Shown here: one piece after another, positions 47,240 through 59,234 of the stretch
How positions within the stretch are numbered: position 1 is the first letter of the stretch
How the letters are laid out: each line of letters begins with the position of its first letter
Source: Morinoia aosen
Lineage: Eukaryota; Arthropoda; Malacostraca; Amphipoda; Talitridae
DNA: 64,000 nt
Direction of reading: 5' to 3'
Assembly (NCBI GenBank): GCA_030386875.1
Contig: CM059560.1
Coordinates: 30,250,183 to 30,314,182 of the forward strand
Notes under the pieces: generated by a model
Told to the model about the DNA's origin: nothing
The model's database searches: none
What the model saw: the letters and a program-made list of their open reading frames with translations, nothing else
Made by a program: the position numbers and the translations under genes

Positions 47240-50200
47240 AAACCGCACCACTGCCTACGAGCGGCTCACACGAGCCGCATTTGGCCTTGAGTTGCGTCGT
47301 TAATGACGCAATTTCTTCGTGCGATTTTTTCCGTTTTCTAAGAGTGTGACTCCACAGCAAACAATGAGTCTGCAGCGGCAGCAAAAACTGAAGTTCTAGC
47401 AAGTCTCAGGGGAGTGCAAAAGTTTCGCACTCTTACACCGCACAAAAACTGGCAAACTCTTGATTGTTCCGACCGGAGGCCTTTCCTCGGGATCTTCCCC
47501 AGTTTTACCAACTCATTTTTTTGCTGTGGGGATGATTTGATCATCTTTCTGGTGCTGATGTTACTGGTAGTGGATCTTTTCTTACTTGTTCCATTCGTGC
47601 TAAGCCGTGCTAAGCGTCGTTGATTGATATACAAGAACTAGTGTCAATATTGAGAGCTAGTGGCACTGCTAAGTATACTGGTAGCAATTTTGATAGCTAG
47701 TGCCACTAGTGAAAACTAGTGGCGCTACTGAAAATTCATTTATAGTTCATACATACAAGTCATGCGAATATGTACTCGGCATAAACTTCCTAAACAATCA
47801 ACTACTTCCTCACGAACAAACTTCAGTCAACGTTCCAGCTACGTTGACTTTTCTCTGCATCACATTTTTTTTCGCTAACACTTCCCTAGCCGACAGTTAT
47901 GGATAAACTTTAGAGTGGTTTTCCAAATGATTTTGCGTTTGTCACGTATTTGTCATTACATGCAAACGCTTCATAAAGTGTGACGGGTGTAACGAAATTG
48001 CCCCACTCCAATTACGACTTTTGAATACTGAACATGATTAGTCATCATTATTCGAACCCTAGTGACTCCACTGGCATAGGAAACACTAACTTCATAAACC
48101 AACGCTGCACAGTTTGCATGTGACAACGAGCTGTCGAAATTGGAAACGAATTTCGGCCTGCGATAACTTCAACAAATATTGTTTATACAAACTTGATGGG
48201 TTAACCATACATTACCAGTCGCTTTTATGTTCGCCCAAATGACGCCATGTCTTCTAATTCTGTTTATATAAAGATAAAAGTTACTCATCATTACAGGACT
48301 AGTCGCTGTATGCAGGAGAGCAGTAACTGGTCAGTTTCAGTACAAAGGTTTCTGTCTGAGAAATATTTGATAAGCAATTGAAACGCACTGCACGCCCTGG
48401 CGTAATGTAAAATACGTGTGTTTGGGCCCAGAAGTCCAGACCGACTAATTCTAGGTGGAGGAAGAAAAAAACTAGTGGATATTATTATTCAATGATCACA
48501 AGGAGGAATGCTTCACTAAAATTTTCTCTAATCGAAGCTATGGTTATGGTATGAAAGTTGAGAGCGGTGCGGTTGAGAGACGCTGCGTAAGAAAGGAACG
48601 CATAAAAGTTGTTTTCAAACATGTGTGTCATAGCAGAAGTTCCGGACAGGACTGGCAGGTAGCAACGCAATAGGTTCAGAGCGAGCAGTGGGGCTGCATT
48701 TCAAGGGCGGAGCAGCAACCAGTCATCAGCACGTCACACTGCAGAGCTCCCCCATTATTTTCTACGCGTTTTTAGCTCATCTCAGTCGGCCTGCCAAATC
48801 TGGAAGTCGGTGTACGTATTCTTGGTAAATGTGTGTGTTCTTTTTTGTGCAAGATCGCAAAGTAATACTATGAAAAGGCTCTCAAAAATCGAACGAAGCA
48901 GTTATTGTATGATGTCAGTCGCTATTTTCATGCTGCGCTATCGAATACTTCGAAGGAAGGGCATATATACAGCAGAACTTTGACGATATGAGTTGCATTG
49001 TGAACTTTTCGGGACACGCTATGGACGTTTCAGGTTCTCGACGACCAGCTGCGGTGCATCGCCGTCAGTCGTTCACCGACTGACTGCGGTCGGTCTGCAA
49101 AGTGGGAACGAGGTAGTGGGTCCCGGGCTGTCGTTGTAAGAGTGTCTCACCTCCTGTTATCGTGTTGTATTAGTGCCTCATGGTTACCTCTCAATTGGTA
49201 GAGCTGTGTAATCATGTGTCACGTGGCTGGGTCACACGTGATACAAAGCTAGAGGCTGCAGTACCTTGAAACTGGGTGGATAGTTGTAGAAGTGTATTTT
49301 AGGCTTTCGAAGTCGTGTATTGCATTGGCAATGTTTGTGCACAGCGCATGTTCTCCCATTGCTTCAGCGCTATTGATTCGGTGTGCCTTCAGTTGGGTGT
49401 ATGTTGCGTGAATAATGTACAGTTAATTAGTTTTAGAATTGATTTGCTGATTTAACAGCTTTCTATATTTTCTGAATCAATTTCATAGAGATAGATTCTA
49501 ATTATTCATATGGACGCGACAATATGTGTATGGAGTGTTGTTGTTGCTAACATGATGGGTAACTAAACTAGTAAGAGACCAATATCAATATTGCATTTGA
49601 TAAATCATTACTTCCAATCGTTAGAAATTGGTTCCATATTATTGTGCTACTTACTACGTGCTCTTGTAATGATTGTACTCATGTACATCCGCACGTAGAC
49701 GTAGATGTTAGTAATGTGTTGCATTGCTGTGTCTAGGTTCTTTTTATCGCATTCTGGTTCGCACATCTATTTTTATCGCGCAAAATTTAATGTTTCATGT
49801 TGGGAATTAAAAAATAAACGCTCTTAATAAAATGGTAATGCATTGATTTCGTAAGCCATTCATGTAGTCAGTTTTTAGTGGGGCAAATGGAAGTTATTCC
49901 CAATTAACTCATAAATTACCATTCGAATAAGTATATTTTCATTTTACTTAAAAAATAGAATTTAAAATGAATGCATCTTTTCAAAAATATATATCCGCAG
50001 AGACTATGATTTCGAGGCCTGTCGTAATGAGTGAATTTAATTAACGGGAATATTTTTTTGACGTTTTAAAGCTTTGCCGAATCTTTCTTATCCAACCCCC
50101 TGAACGAAACACGAAACGTGACCAGAGAAGCAGTGCCAGGCTGCCAGCAAACGGCGATGTCAGTTGGTGTCGATACCCAGGGTGGGATGTGCGGCGTCAT

Positions 50201-50755
50201 AATGGCGGTTGCAAATAGCACCTGAACTGGTTCCCGTGTATTTCCATAGACCGTCGCACTGCAACAGGTTTTGATTCCGTGTGTGGCTTGGAAAATTTCT
50301 TGCCAAACTCGTGGATTTCCTTAGAACTTTGGGATGCGCATCTGAAGTATTAACGCGCACTTGTATCACTGTATAAACTAATTTTATTTACAACCAAAAA
50401 GAGAGATTAAGTTGCGCAATGCTCGCATGTTCAGCAGCAGGTCTGATCGAAGCAATTCGTTTATGCTGGTTGTTGCCGCAGTTCTCAATTTTGACTTAGG
50501 TTAAGAAGTAGGATACCTGTGTTCGTGATAAGCACGGATTATTTGATCGTATGTTTTGCCGGAGTGACGCGTAAAAATTGTGCCTACATTTTGTGATATT
50601 CTATAGATTCATTTACTGTTATATTTGATTTGATCCGTGACTTTGAATATTCTATAATGATTTATTGTTAGATTTTTACGAGTGTAGGAACAAAGTTAAT
50701 GCTTGTTTAACTCATATATATTTCCTTTATTTGCAGAACGAGACTCATATTATTT
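47240..50755. other. Unassigned non-coding stretch
   Basis: Contains reiterated ctagtggc/gccactag motifs at 47,636-47,735 and a GC-richer region at 48,650-49,260. Frames up to 98 codons carry no recognisable domain. Confidence 0.45.
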
Positions 50756-50757
50756 TC

Positions 50758-51245
50758 AACCCGTAGCCATTCATTGTAACTTCCGTAGCCGTTCATTATT
50801 ACTACTGTTGCCATTCCGTAGCCGTTCATTGTAACTACCGTAGCCGTTCATTGTAACTACCGTAGCCGTTCATTATTACTACTGTTGCCATTCCGTAGCC
50901 GTATATTGTAACTACCGTAGCCGTTCATTGTAACTACCGTAGCCGTTCATTATTACTACTGTTGCCATTCCGTAGCCGTATATTGTAACTACCGTAGCCG
51001 TTCATTGTAACTACCGTAGCCGTTCATTATTACTACTGTTGCCATTCCGTAGCCGTTCATTGTAACTACCGTAGCCGTTCATTGTAACTACCGTAGCCGT
51101 TCATTATTACTACTGTTGCCATTCCGTAGCCGTTCATCGTAACTACCGTAGCCGTTCATTGTAACTACCGTAGCCGTTCATTATTACTACTGTTGCCATT
51201 CCGTAGCCGTTCATTGTAACTACCGTAGCCGTTCATTGTAGCCAC
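50758..51245. repeat. Minisatellite with exact 77 bp higher-order unit
   Basis: The basic unit ccgtagccgttcattgtaac (22 bp with ta) occurs twice, then a 33 bp variant ending attactactgttgccatt. gttgccatt recurs at 50,807, 50,884, 50,961, 51,038, 51,115 and 51,192, always 77 bp apart. Copies are almost identical, so the array is young or homogenised. Confidence 0.95.
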
Positions 51246-51249
51246 TAAA

Positions 51250-52820
51250 GCCTTTCTGTAGCCTTCACTGTTTCCTCTCATCGGAACTACCCATTATTGT
51301 GATGTTGATGTCGACCAGCAGAAAACAAACTGTGAATTTAAAAACTATAATTTCAAACCTGAATGTGCTCCTGTTGATTTGTGTTCAGTAAAAACAGTGG
51401 TAAAAGATAACTAAGGCCGGTGATGCCAAGCGAAGGTGTGTGGCGCCTTCACTGGTCATGTTAACTCCTCTGAACACTTGCGATGATGGTTGGAGGAACA
51501 ATTTCCTTGAAATATCATCTGGAAGAAAGTGACTGCTGGTGTTGGAAACAAAATTATGATAGTTTTATTTTTTTAAATCATGTTTGATCCACTGAAAAAT
51601 TATTTTTTGGATTAAGTAATCCAATTTCAAGTCAATCTGTAGGACTACATTTGGAAAATTACAAAAAAGCCCTTCAAGCGCCTTTTTCTTCGTAACGCTT
51701 TTCCGAGTTTTTAAGTAGGATAGTGCATCATGTGAAAAAGGAAATGGACAGCAATTTTTCACCCCTGAATTCCCCATCAAAATTTATTCAAACTGAAATT
51801 GCTAAAGTGTGTCCTAGCTAAATAACGAGTGCTTAGTACCGCAACCTTCTTCAGATAAGCTGATGCGGTAGAAACCTTGTAAGAAGTCGTCTGCGTTTGA
51901 TTTCCTTGTTTTTGTTTAATTAGGTCCTGCTATTTTCCAGTACACATGAAGTAGTCGAACGATTTAATTTTTATGTAACTAAATTAGGTAGTAAAATGAT
52001 TTATAATTGTTTGTTATTAGGTGGAAAACAGCGAATCGCATGTGAAACATCATTATAAATGACGATAATTTGCCACTTTGCTTGTACACGAAATCAGTTA
52101 TAAACAACTTAGATTATTCTAACTATATAAATTTAGAGTGTTTTCAGTTGCATCCCTTGCATTTACTGAACTAATTTTCTCCGCTTTTCTCGTCCAAGAA
52201 GATGTAATGAATTACTAAAGACTAACGGTACTCGTCGTATAAAGTGGATTTACGTAGCCTTATAGATGCTTAAATGTTGTATATCTTCAATTATATATCA
52301 GATTCTCCCCGCCATTACAGCATGGGTATGTCATGTAATCAAGCAACTGAAACAATTTCTAAACAATAATTCAGGATTCTTATTAAACCACAAAAATGGA
52401 ATGATGTTAAAAAACCGGGTTTTCCCAACCCTGATGTGCTCAGAATGATCTTATGTGAAGTTTATTGCTTTGGAAAAAACCTGTTAAAGTAACGTCTGAT
52501 CTACCGCGTCATTCTGTGGTGCTCATACCCACTCCCTGTTTCATAATGTGCGGTATTCGAGCTGGAAACTCAACTAAATTAAATTCATGTTAGAAACCGT
52601 ACTCAATAATTTCGCTCTCATGAAATGTGAGCTGTAAATGTGAGTTTATATTGGCGCCCATTGACGCTCAATTTTAAAATAGTTATTAAATTTTAAAAAA
52701 ATTTAAATGTTCTTCTAATTTCATTGTTGTTCATAAAAGATGGATGCATTTCATTGTATTCCGCCATTATAGTTTCTTGTATAACTCGAGAGTAACCCAC
52801 AGTTTCTCACTCCGCGAAAA
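51250..52820. other. Unassigned non-coding stretch
   Basis: No frame above 71 codons and no repeat recognised. Confidence 0.5.
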
Positions 52821-52821
52821 T

Positions 52822-53060
52822 AGCAGTCATGGGATTTCAACTTTTGAGTAGGCGCAACATCAGCGTTGACGATAAATAAGAAAATGCCGAGAGTGTGAAG
52901 ATATTAGTCACATGGTTTCAATTTTCATATTAATACAATATTAAAACAATGTTGTGATAAGTAAGGAGAGGTGTAGAGGGCAAATATATTAGTCATATGT
53001 TTTCAACTTTTATGTAATCATTACATCAGACTTGGTGATAAATGAGGAGATTGGGAGAGC
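52822..53060. repeat. Degenerate tandem repeat, three copies of about 85 bp
   Basis: Units begin agtca(t/c)atg-tttcaac(t)ttt at about 52,827, 52,907 and 52,992, and contain a gataa-taa/gagga-rich end. Clearly diverged. Confidence 0.65.
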
Positions 53061-53064
53061 TGGC

Positions 53065-55530
53065 TCCGAACAATCGCTGCACATCACAAGTCGCACATTG
53101 AGAGATAACGCTTTACTACGACGCGTTATCGCGTTGTTATTGGTAGGCCAATAGAGCTCGTTCGCTGGTGCTCAAATGCTCTCACACGACTGCGCACCAC
53201 CACCTCACACTATCTTCAGCAGAGCCCTCGCCACGCTTTCTAGAGTGTAATTGTTCAATTTGTAAGGATTAAGAGAGTTCGAAAAGTTAAGACAGCGTCT
53301 TTAACTAACGTTCCCCAAAAGCCAGAGCGAAGTAGTTCTTTGAGAAGCCGCTGGTAAAACTGTGGACTTGGAGTGTCTGAATTGGGATGTCATTCTTGAA
53401 CAGAGTTCTGAGGTGGACAAGACTTGAGCAACAATTATAAAATGCAATACCGAGCAACAATTATAAAATGCACCTGTAGTTTTTGCGTTCGAAGTCAGTG
53501 AAATCCTCAATGCAATAGACTAAAAAACATTTTTGTGGATGGCAAAATGCCTGTATGCGAATTCGTGCAAACCTTTTTCGTGAGCTAAAAGTAATGAGTG
53601 GATTACAGTAGAAACTCTATGACAATTGGGCACGAGTTCGAACTTTCTTCGCAAGTGCTCTAAGGGGTACGATATTACGTGCACAAAATGTGTGCATTTA
53701 TCTTCGTGCTTTCTCTTATAAATTCGAATAAACTCTACGTAGATTGTCAAATTGGGTCAAGCTAATATGTCATCACTTCGCTCTCAAAGTCAATTTATTT
53801 CAAGTTTCTTTTTTGTGGTTAGATGGCAAACTCATTTCACGCTTATATTTTTTCATCATAGGCAAAAACTGAACATTATGTCGAAAAGTGATATTTTTAT
53901 TACGTAGTAATTTCTACATTGGAAGCATCGGACTTTCAGGACGAAAAACTTTGATCACGCGATGTTATCGGAAAAACTTCGCATGTTGAGCGTGTTAATT
54001 GTACTCGCACACGAAGTATCTCATGCGTACAGTGGCGTAACAGGAGCGCGTCGCTGTGCGGGCGGACGAGAGAGCTTGACGTAGTCAGAACTTGTTCCCA
54101 GCTGCAAACTGGTTCCAAAACAGGTCTCGTGATGTTGTTTACCCCAGCGCAGCTATAAAAATTACTTCTTCTTTCGTTCATAAGTAGTCGAGCAATGACG
54201 AGCTCAGACTCAAGTCGGCAAACTCTAGAAAAATGACCCAATATTTTTATTTCGGTTTACTTTAGTGCAAGCAAGAAATTGACTGGCATTTATAGTGTTT
54301 ATCGATTATATTTTGTTACTTATGTGTTACAATTTTATTATATGTGTTCTTATTTTTCAACTTGCTGCAACTACTAAAAAGTTATCTCTAAATTTATATT
54401 CTGCCTTAAATTATGCAGCCCTTAGTATTTCTGCTTACATACATGTATAAGGTAATGTATTTCATGACCACCTTTTCTTCCTTCTTGTTACCGTTTATAT
54501 TTTCACATGGATTCCGTAAAAAAGGTATCCGTTAATTTCAAGATCTCAGCTACAATATCTTGCTTATTAAGGAGCATTTTGAAGGGAAAAAGCTCAAGAA
54601 AAACATTAGATGCAACTATTATGCGGTATACTAGATGAATAATATTACAAATAAATAAAATCAGTGGATGTATTTTTCGTTGACACCGTGTATGGATATT
54701 ATCAATGGGATTTATTTTAACCCGCAGATATCTTGTGATCAGATTGTTTATTTGACTTTCACAATGCATGTACGTTGGGAAAATAAAAACTATTTGTTGA
54801 TTGGCTTCTCGCGTCTGTAAGGCAGCCACTTGATCTATAATGCTTAGCATGACCTCTTAAGATCGTTTCTCACAGATAGTTTGATTCTAGCAATCCTGGC
54901 TTAGTCATCGTATTGCTTAGTTATCGTGCCTAGTACTGTTCGTACGAAAGCTTGTCTGAACGCGTTTTGTTATCTGCGTGTCGGAACGTGACATGTGGCA
55001 GGTTAGAGCTGCTCTCACTTCGCATTTTTTCGGCTGCGGTTTGCCGCCACCAGATGCAATACTTAGCCTTTGATTACAGATTGTTGTTCCAATAACGGGA
55101 TAAATGTCGGAATACTACTCTGCGCAACATTTTTTCATCAAATCGCTCTACTCTCGAGACTATGTGATTCAGTGAACCTATTCGTTCATCTAGGGCACGT
55201 TTATTAAATAGTTATCTTGCTGTTAAAATGAAATACGTTAATGTGAAAAATATCTCAACGGATGAAACCTCTAGACACAATTCATCATTTATTTATATGC
55301 CTTGGTGCACAAGTTCGATTGCAATATTTTAATCTTCGACAGTGAAATCAATGCCGGGACTTACAATCTAAAATTGTAACTTGAAAGAGACAAAATGCGG
55401 TTGTCTAATTTTAAGCCCTTCGCAGAATAACAATCGAGGTGAGAGACTCAAATCTAACATGAAGATAGCCATCAAAAAGGGAATTGTGCATTGATATTAG
55501 ACCTAATAGTCGAGACTAGGTAGAAGTATT
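53065..55530. other. Unassigned non-coding stretch
   Basis: Frames of 101 codons (53,936-54,241 -) and 115 codons (54,503-54,850 -) lack domains I recognise and are probably chance. Confidence 0.45.
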
Positions 55531-55533
55531 GAA

Positions 55534-55759
55534 TTAACCCTTTAACGCCAAACTGGACTATTTGGTCCTTTCAAAAATAACAATAATATATTGTATTTCT
55601 TATTCAACTTGTTCACTAATGTGTCCTTTGAACTTCACTGTCGAGGGGCAGTTCTTCCCCATCTTGATAACAGTGACTACCTAATGCCAGTGTCGGTTTA
55701 GTGATAGTGGTTGTCATAACGGTAATATGAGTATAAAAATGTGGGCGTTAAAGGGTTAA
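55534..55759. mobile_element. 218 bp piggyBac-type MITE with TTAA duplications
   Basis: TTAA (55,534-55,537) is followed by ccctttaacgcc, and the far end is ggcgttaaaggg followed by TTAA (55,756-55,759). TTAA target duplications and CCC-starting inverted ends are hallmarks of piggyBac-superfamily elements. The 218 bp interior has no frame, so it would need a transposase from elsewhere. Confidence 0.8.
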
Positions 55760-55761
55760 GT

Positions 55762-56538
55762 TGTTATGTACTCGAAGGCGCTCAACTTGGTCGAACACAC
55801 AAGTAGCTAAATTCAAATGTGTTCATTTTAAAAACCTGAAGTCCCAATATTGTTGACGGCTCACTTATGGTAATTGAATCGTTGTTTTTGAAATTTTTTA
55901 CTAAGCTAACAATCGAAAAGAGATGCAGAATCGATGGTGAGGCTTTAACTCTTCAGTCCAATTCCTGTGTTCACAAGATAGACATCGGTGACTCTTCACT
56001 AGCCGCGCCTGATCTTCTGATACGCTTGTACTGAGTATGTGTAGCTGCATCATTGCAAGACTGCCACAACTAAAATTTTGTGGTTTTTCAGGAGTAGCAT
56101 TTTAAAATATCTAAGTCATATAACTTTAATAACTTTACGCGGATCAACCAACGCCATCTGTCGGCCAAAAATGCACTCAGACTTACGACTTTACTGCCAA
56201 AAGACAGAATTAATTCAGTATTCTTATAAACATTGTAACTCTATAATTGAAATTTTTGATTTAAGACAGTCTTTCAATGATGCAGCGATGTGGACTGTAT
56301 ACGTAGGCTGGATGCATTAAACATGGGGTGTTGCTAAGATCTGCGGCTTGCACTCGATTTCATTGCATCGCGTGTCTACCGTAGACCGTGAAAGAATCTT
56401 TCGTGGAATGTATGCAATTATAAATGAAAGAAGTGCTACGTATGATTCCTACGTTTATAGTTCTGAACCAAGTATGCACCGGGCAGTAGTTCAAATGCCT
56501 GGGGTACTAGAACACACTTAACTAAAATAAAATGGACA
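55762..56538. other. Unassigned non-coding stretch
   Basis: An 80-codon plus frame at 56,078-56,320 has no recognisable motif. Confidence 0.5.
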
Positions 56539-56540
56539 GC

Positions 56541-56580
56541 ATATAAGGGATATGCAATATATATAAGGGATATGCAATAT
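56541..56580. repeat. Exact 20 bp tandem duplication
   Basis: atataagggatatgcaatat occurs twice without a mismatch. Confidence 0.95.
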
Positions 56581-56589
56581 ATAACGTAA

Positions 56590-57140
56590 ATTTTTTACGC
56601 TCAGTATGTACAGCATGTGCGATATTTTATGCTGACGATGTATGCAGTACACTCAGAAATTAGAAGTGTTATAGCTTACGCAGTACATACAAATATGCAG
56701 CATGTGCAGAGTGTATGGCATCAACTGCCATAAGGCAGCAGTCAGTCTACTACACTGAGCTTTGCGACCATATTTGTGAGCATTTATTTTCTTCACACTT
56801 TAGGTGACCTCCTTCTTCGCGTAGCGGTTCTTTTTACCTTTGCCATGCTAGTCCAGACGAGTAATTTCAATGTCCGGACCCTTCAGCCGCTACAATAATT
56901 CGACCTGCTGGCCGCCGGCCGACCTAGTTGGCCAGTTGGTGTTGCTTGTGTCTCACACCGGCAGCACAGCTCAGCTCTGCCGCTCTGGCGTCTTCCTGTC
57001 GAGTGCTTGTCAAACTCTCAGCACTCTCATGCACGCACAGTTTTATGCGGCACCTTGTCAAATGTTCGTTATGCTAGCTTGCACGCAGTTCACACGAACC
57101 CAGCGCGCGCAGCGCATGCGGCACGATCGACTTATAGACT
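56590..57140. other. Unassigned stretch preceding the 51 bp array
   Basis: A GC-richer patch at 56,870-57,120 carries a plus frame that runs into the tandem array. No domain recognised. Confidence 0.4.
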
Positions 57141-57144
57141 TCAA

Positions 57145-57905
57145 ACAGCACACTCATACATGCATATATTACACCGCATACAGCACGTATAAAACACAGC
57201 ACACTTATACATGCACATAATACACAGCATTCCGAACGCATAATGCACAACACACTCACACATGAACATAATACACCGCATACAACACGTATAACACACA
57301 GCACACTTATAAATGCTAATAATACACTACAAACAGCACATATAACACACAGCACACTCATACATATAAATAATACACCGCATACAACACGTATAACACA
57401 CAGCACACTCATACATGCTCACAATACACTGCAAACAGCACATATAACACACAGCACACTCATACATACACATAATACACCGCATACAGCACGTATAACA
57501 CACAACACACTCATGCAGGCACTTAATACACCGCATACTTCACGTATAACACACAACACACTCATGCAGGTACTTAATACACCGCATACAGCACGTATAA
57601 CACTCAGCACCCTCATGCAGGCACTTAATACACCGCATACAGCATGTATAACACACAGCACACTCATGCAGGCACATAATACAACACATACAGCACATAT
57701 AACACTCAGCACCCTCATGCAGGCGCTTAAAACACCGCATACAGCACGTATAACACACAGTACCCTCATGCAGGTACTTCATCATAGCAGACAGCACGTA
57801 CAACACTCACCACCCTCAAGCAGGTACTTGATCACCGCATACAGCACGTATAACACTCAGCACCCTCAAGCAGGTACTTGATCACCGCATACAGCACGTA
57901 TAACA
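57145..57905. repeat. 51 bp minisatellite, about 15 copies
   Basis: Units contain aatacaccgcatacagcacg and tataacacacagcacactcatgcaggc-type sequence. ccgcatac recurs at 57,480, 57,531 and 57,582 (51 bp apart). In the first half two variants alternate (accgcatac and ctgcaaac), giving a 102 bp period. Since 51 is a multiple of three, frames of 212 codons (+) and up to 116 codons (-) stay open with a 17-residue period. No promoter, start context or splice site supports a gene. Confidence 0.95.
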
Positions 57906-58002
57906 CAGCGCTTGAGTGAACTCTGAGATCGACCTTGAACTTCAGCTTGTGCTCCTGAGACAGAGCTCCCTCCCCCCTTTGTGGAGCGGCTGGTGAGGGC
58001 TG

Positions 58003-58162
58003 CAGTTGGTTGTTTGGTCAGCACATGCTGCAGTTGGTTGTTTGGTCAACACACGCTGCAGTTGGCTGTTTGGTCAACACACGCTGCAGTTGGCTGTTTG
58101 GTCAACACACGCTGCAGTTGGCTGTTTGGTCAGCACGCACTGCAGTTGGCTGTTTGGTCACG
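58003..58162. repeat. 28 bp tandem repeat, six copies
   Basis: cagttgg at 58,003, 58,031, 58,059, 58,087, 58,115 and 58,143; unit cagttggctgtttggtcaac plus acacgctg. Nearly identical copies. Confidence 0.95.
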
Positions 58163-58169
58163 ATACGTT

Positions 58170-59230
58170 ACGCCCCTTGTAAATTTGCACTAAAAAGAGT
58201 ATCTCTGATTGGAGAGAAGACATAAATCCACACAACTCACAAATGATAATGCAAATAATGTTGCATTAACATAACAATACCCCACAATGAGCCAGCAAAA
58301 ATGTAAATTTATTGTGGGTACTCACCAAGTCCGATGAGCGATGGACTTATAACTCCACAATAATTTTGAGGTTTTTTTGTGTTCTTGCTAAAAATAATTG
58401 GGACAGAATACGATTGATTATTTGACGAAAATTGTACTCTCGCAATTATTTCCTATTACACGATCGCTATGAAGAGAACTCTCAATTACAAATTGGTACA
58501 CAATAATTACAACACTCCTAAAATTCTATTTCCGGCCAAAATACTTCCCCCAACTACAGGTGTTAATTAACTAGTGACAAATGAAACTAAAGGACTACAG
58601 ACTTAGAACACGTCAGTTGCAGTATTCGTTAGCATGAAAGACAAACATTTGGAAAAACAGGCGCACACTATTGCAGCCTATACACAATATTTTCAACTTT
58701 CTAATGCTACGTTTAGATGCTCAATCTATTCATTGTTTATTCTGAAATCAGTTCTCGTATTTGACCGCAGGGAATCGACTTTTCAGATGATGTTTCTTTA
58801 AGTGACGGTAGTAGAAGCATAGGAGAGTAAAAGATATACATCACGGTAGGACTATATGGTCATTTCAGACTATGTTTCCATCATTCAAAAATTAATTTTA
58901 AGCAATTAAACATTTTCGGAACGATTTTTATTCAGATAATTCATCCATTCACCCGTCCCATGTCAGCATTGTGTATTTTCTGCCATTAATTAAGCAAAGT
59001 TGTGGTGTTTGAGCGTACCATCTGGTGAAACAAAGATCATACTGAACAGTATTCTATACTTCTTTGTCAATCTATCATCAATTGGCATTCACCTATTTCA
59101 TTGATGGTGACTGTTTACTTTTTACATTTGAACACCACACATTTTAAATTTTATAGCATTTTATTGATGATATTTTTTATATCAAGTACATGATTAATAA
59201 ATGCGCATTAAACGATGCTTCTACTAAAAA
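58170..59230. other. Unassigned non-coding stretch
   Basis: No gene or repeat recognised. Confidence 0.5.
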
Positions 59231-59234
59231 AAGA

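Noticed and set aside
49180-49260. tRNA-like A box (ctctcaattggtagagc)
   Set aside because: The D-arm fits, but no acceptor stem, anticodon stem or T-arm (ggttcga) follows at the right spacing.
50160-50369. Minus frame with LWKYTGTSSGAICN, BED-finger-like
   Set aside because: Only one of the needed Cys/His pairs is present, and spacing does not fit.
54503-54850. 115-codon minus frame with hydrophobic stretches
   Set aside because: Considered as a chemoreceptor-like or transposon fragment, but no motif supports either; chance in AT-rich DNA is likely.
57243-57881. 212-codon plus-strand frame
   Set aside because: It is the 51 bp minisatellite read in frame. Minus frames of similar length stay open too, and there is no gene context.
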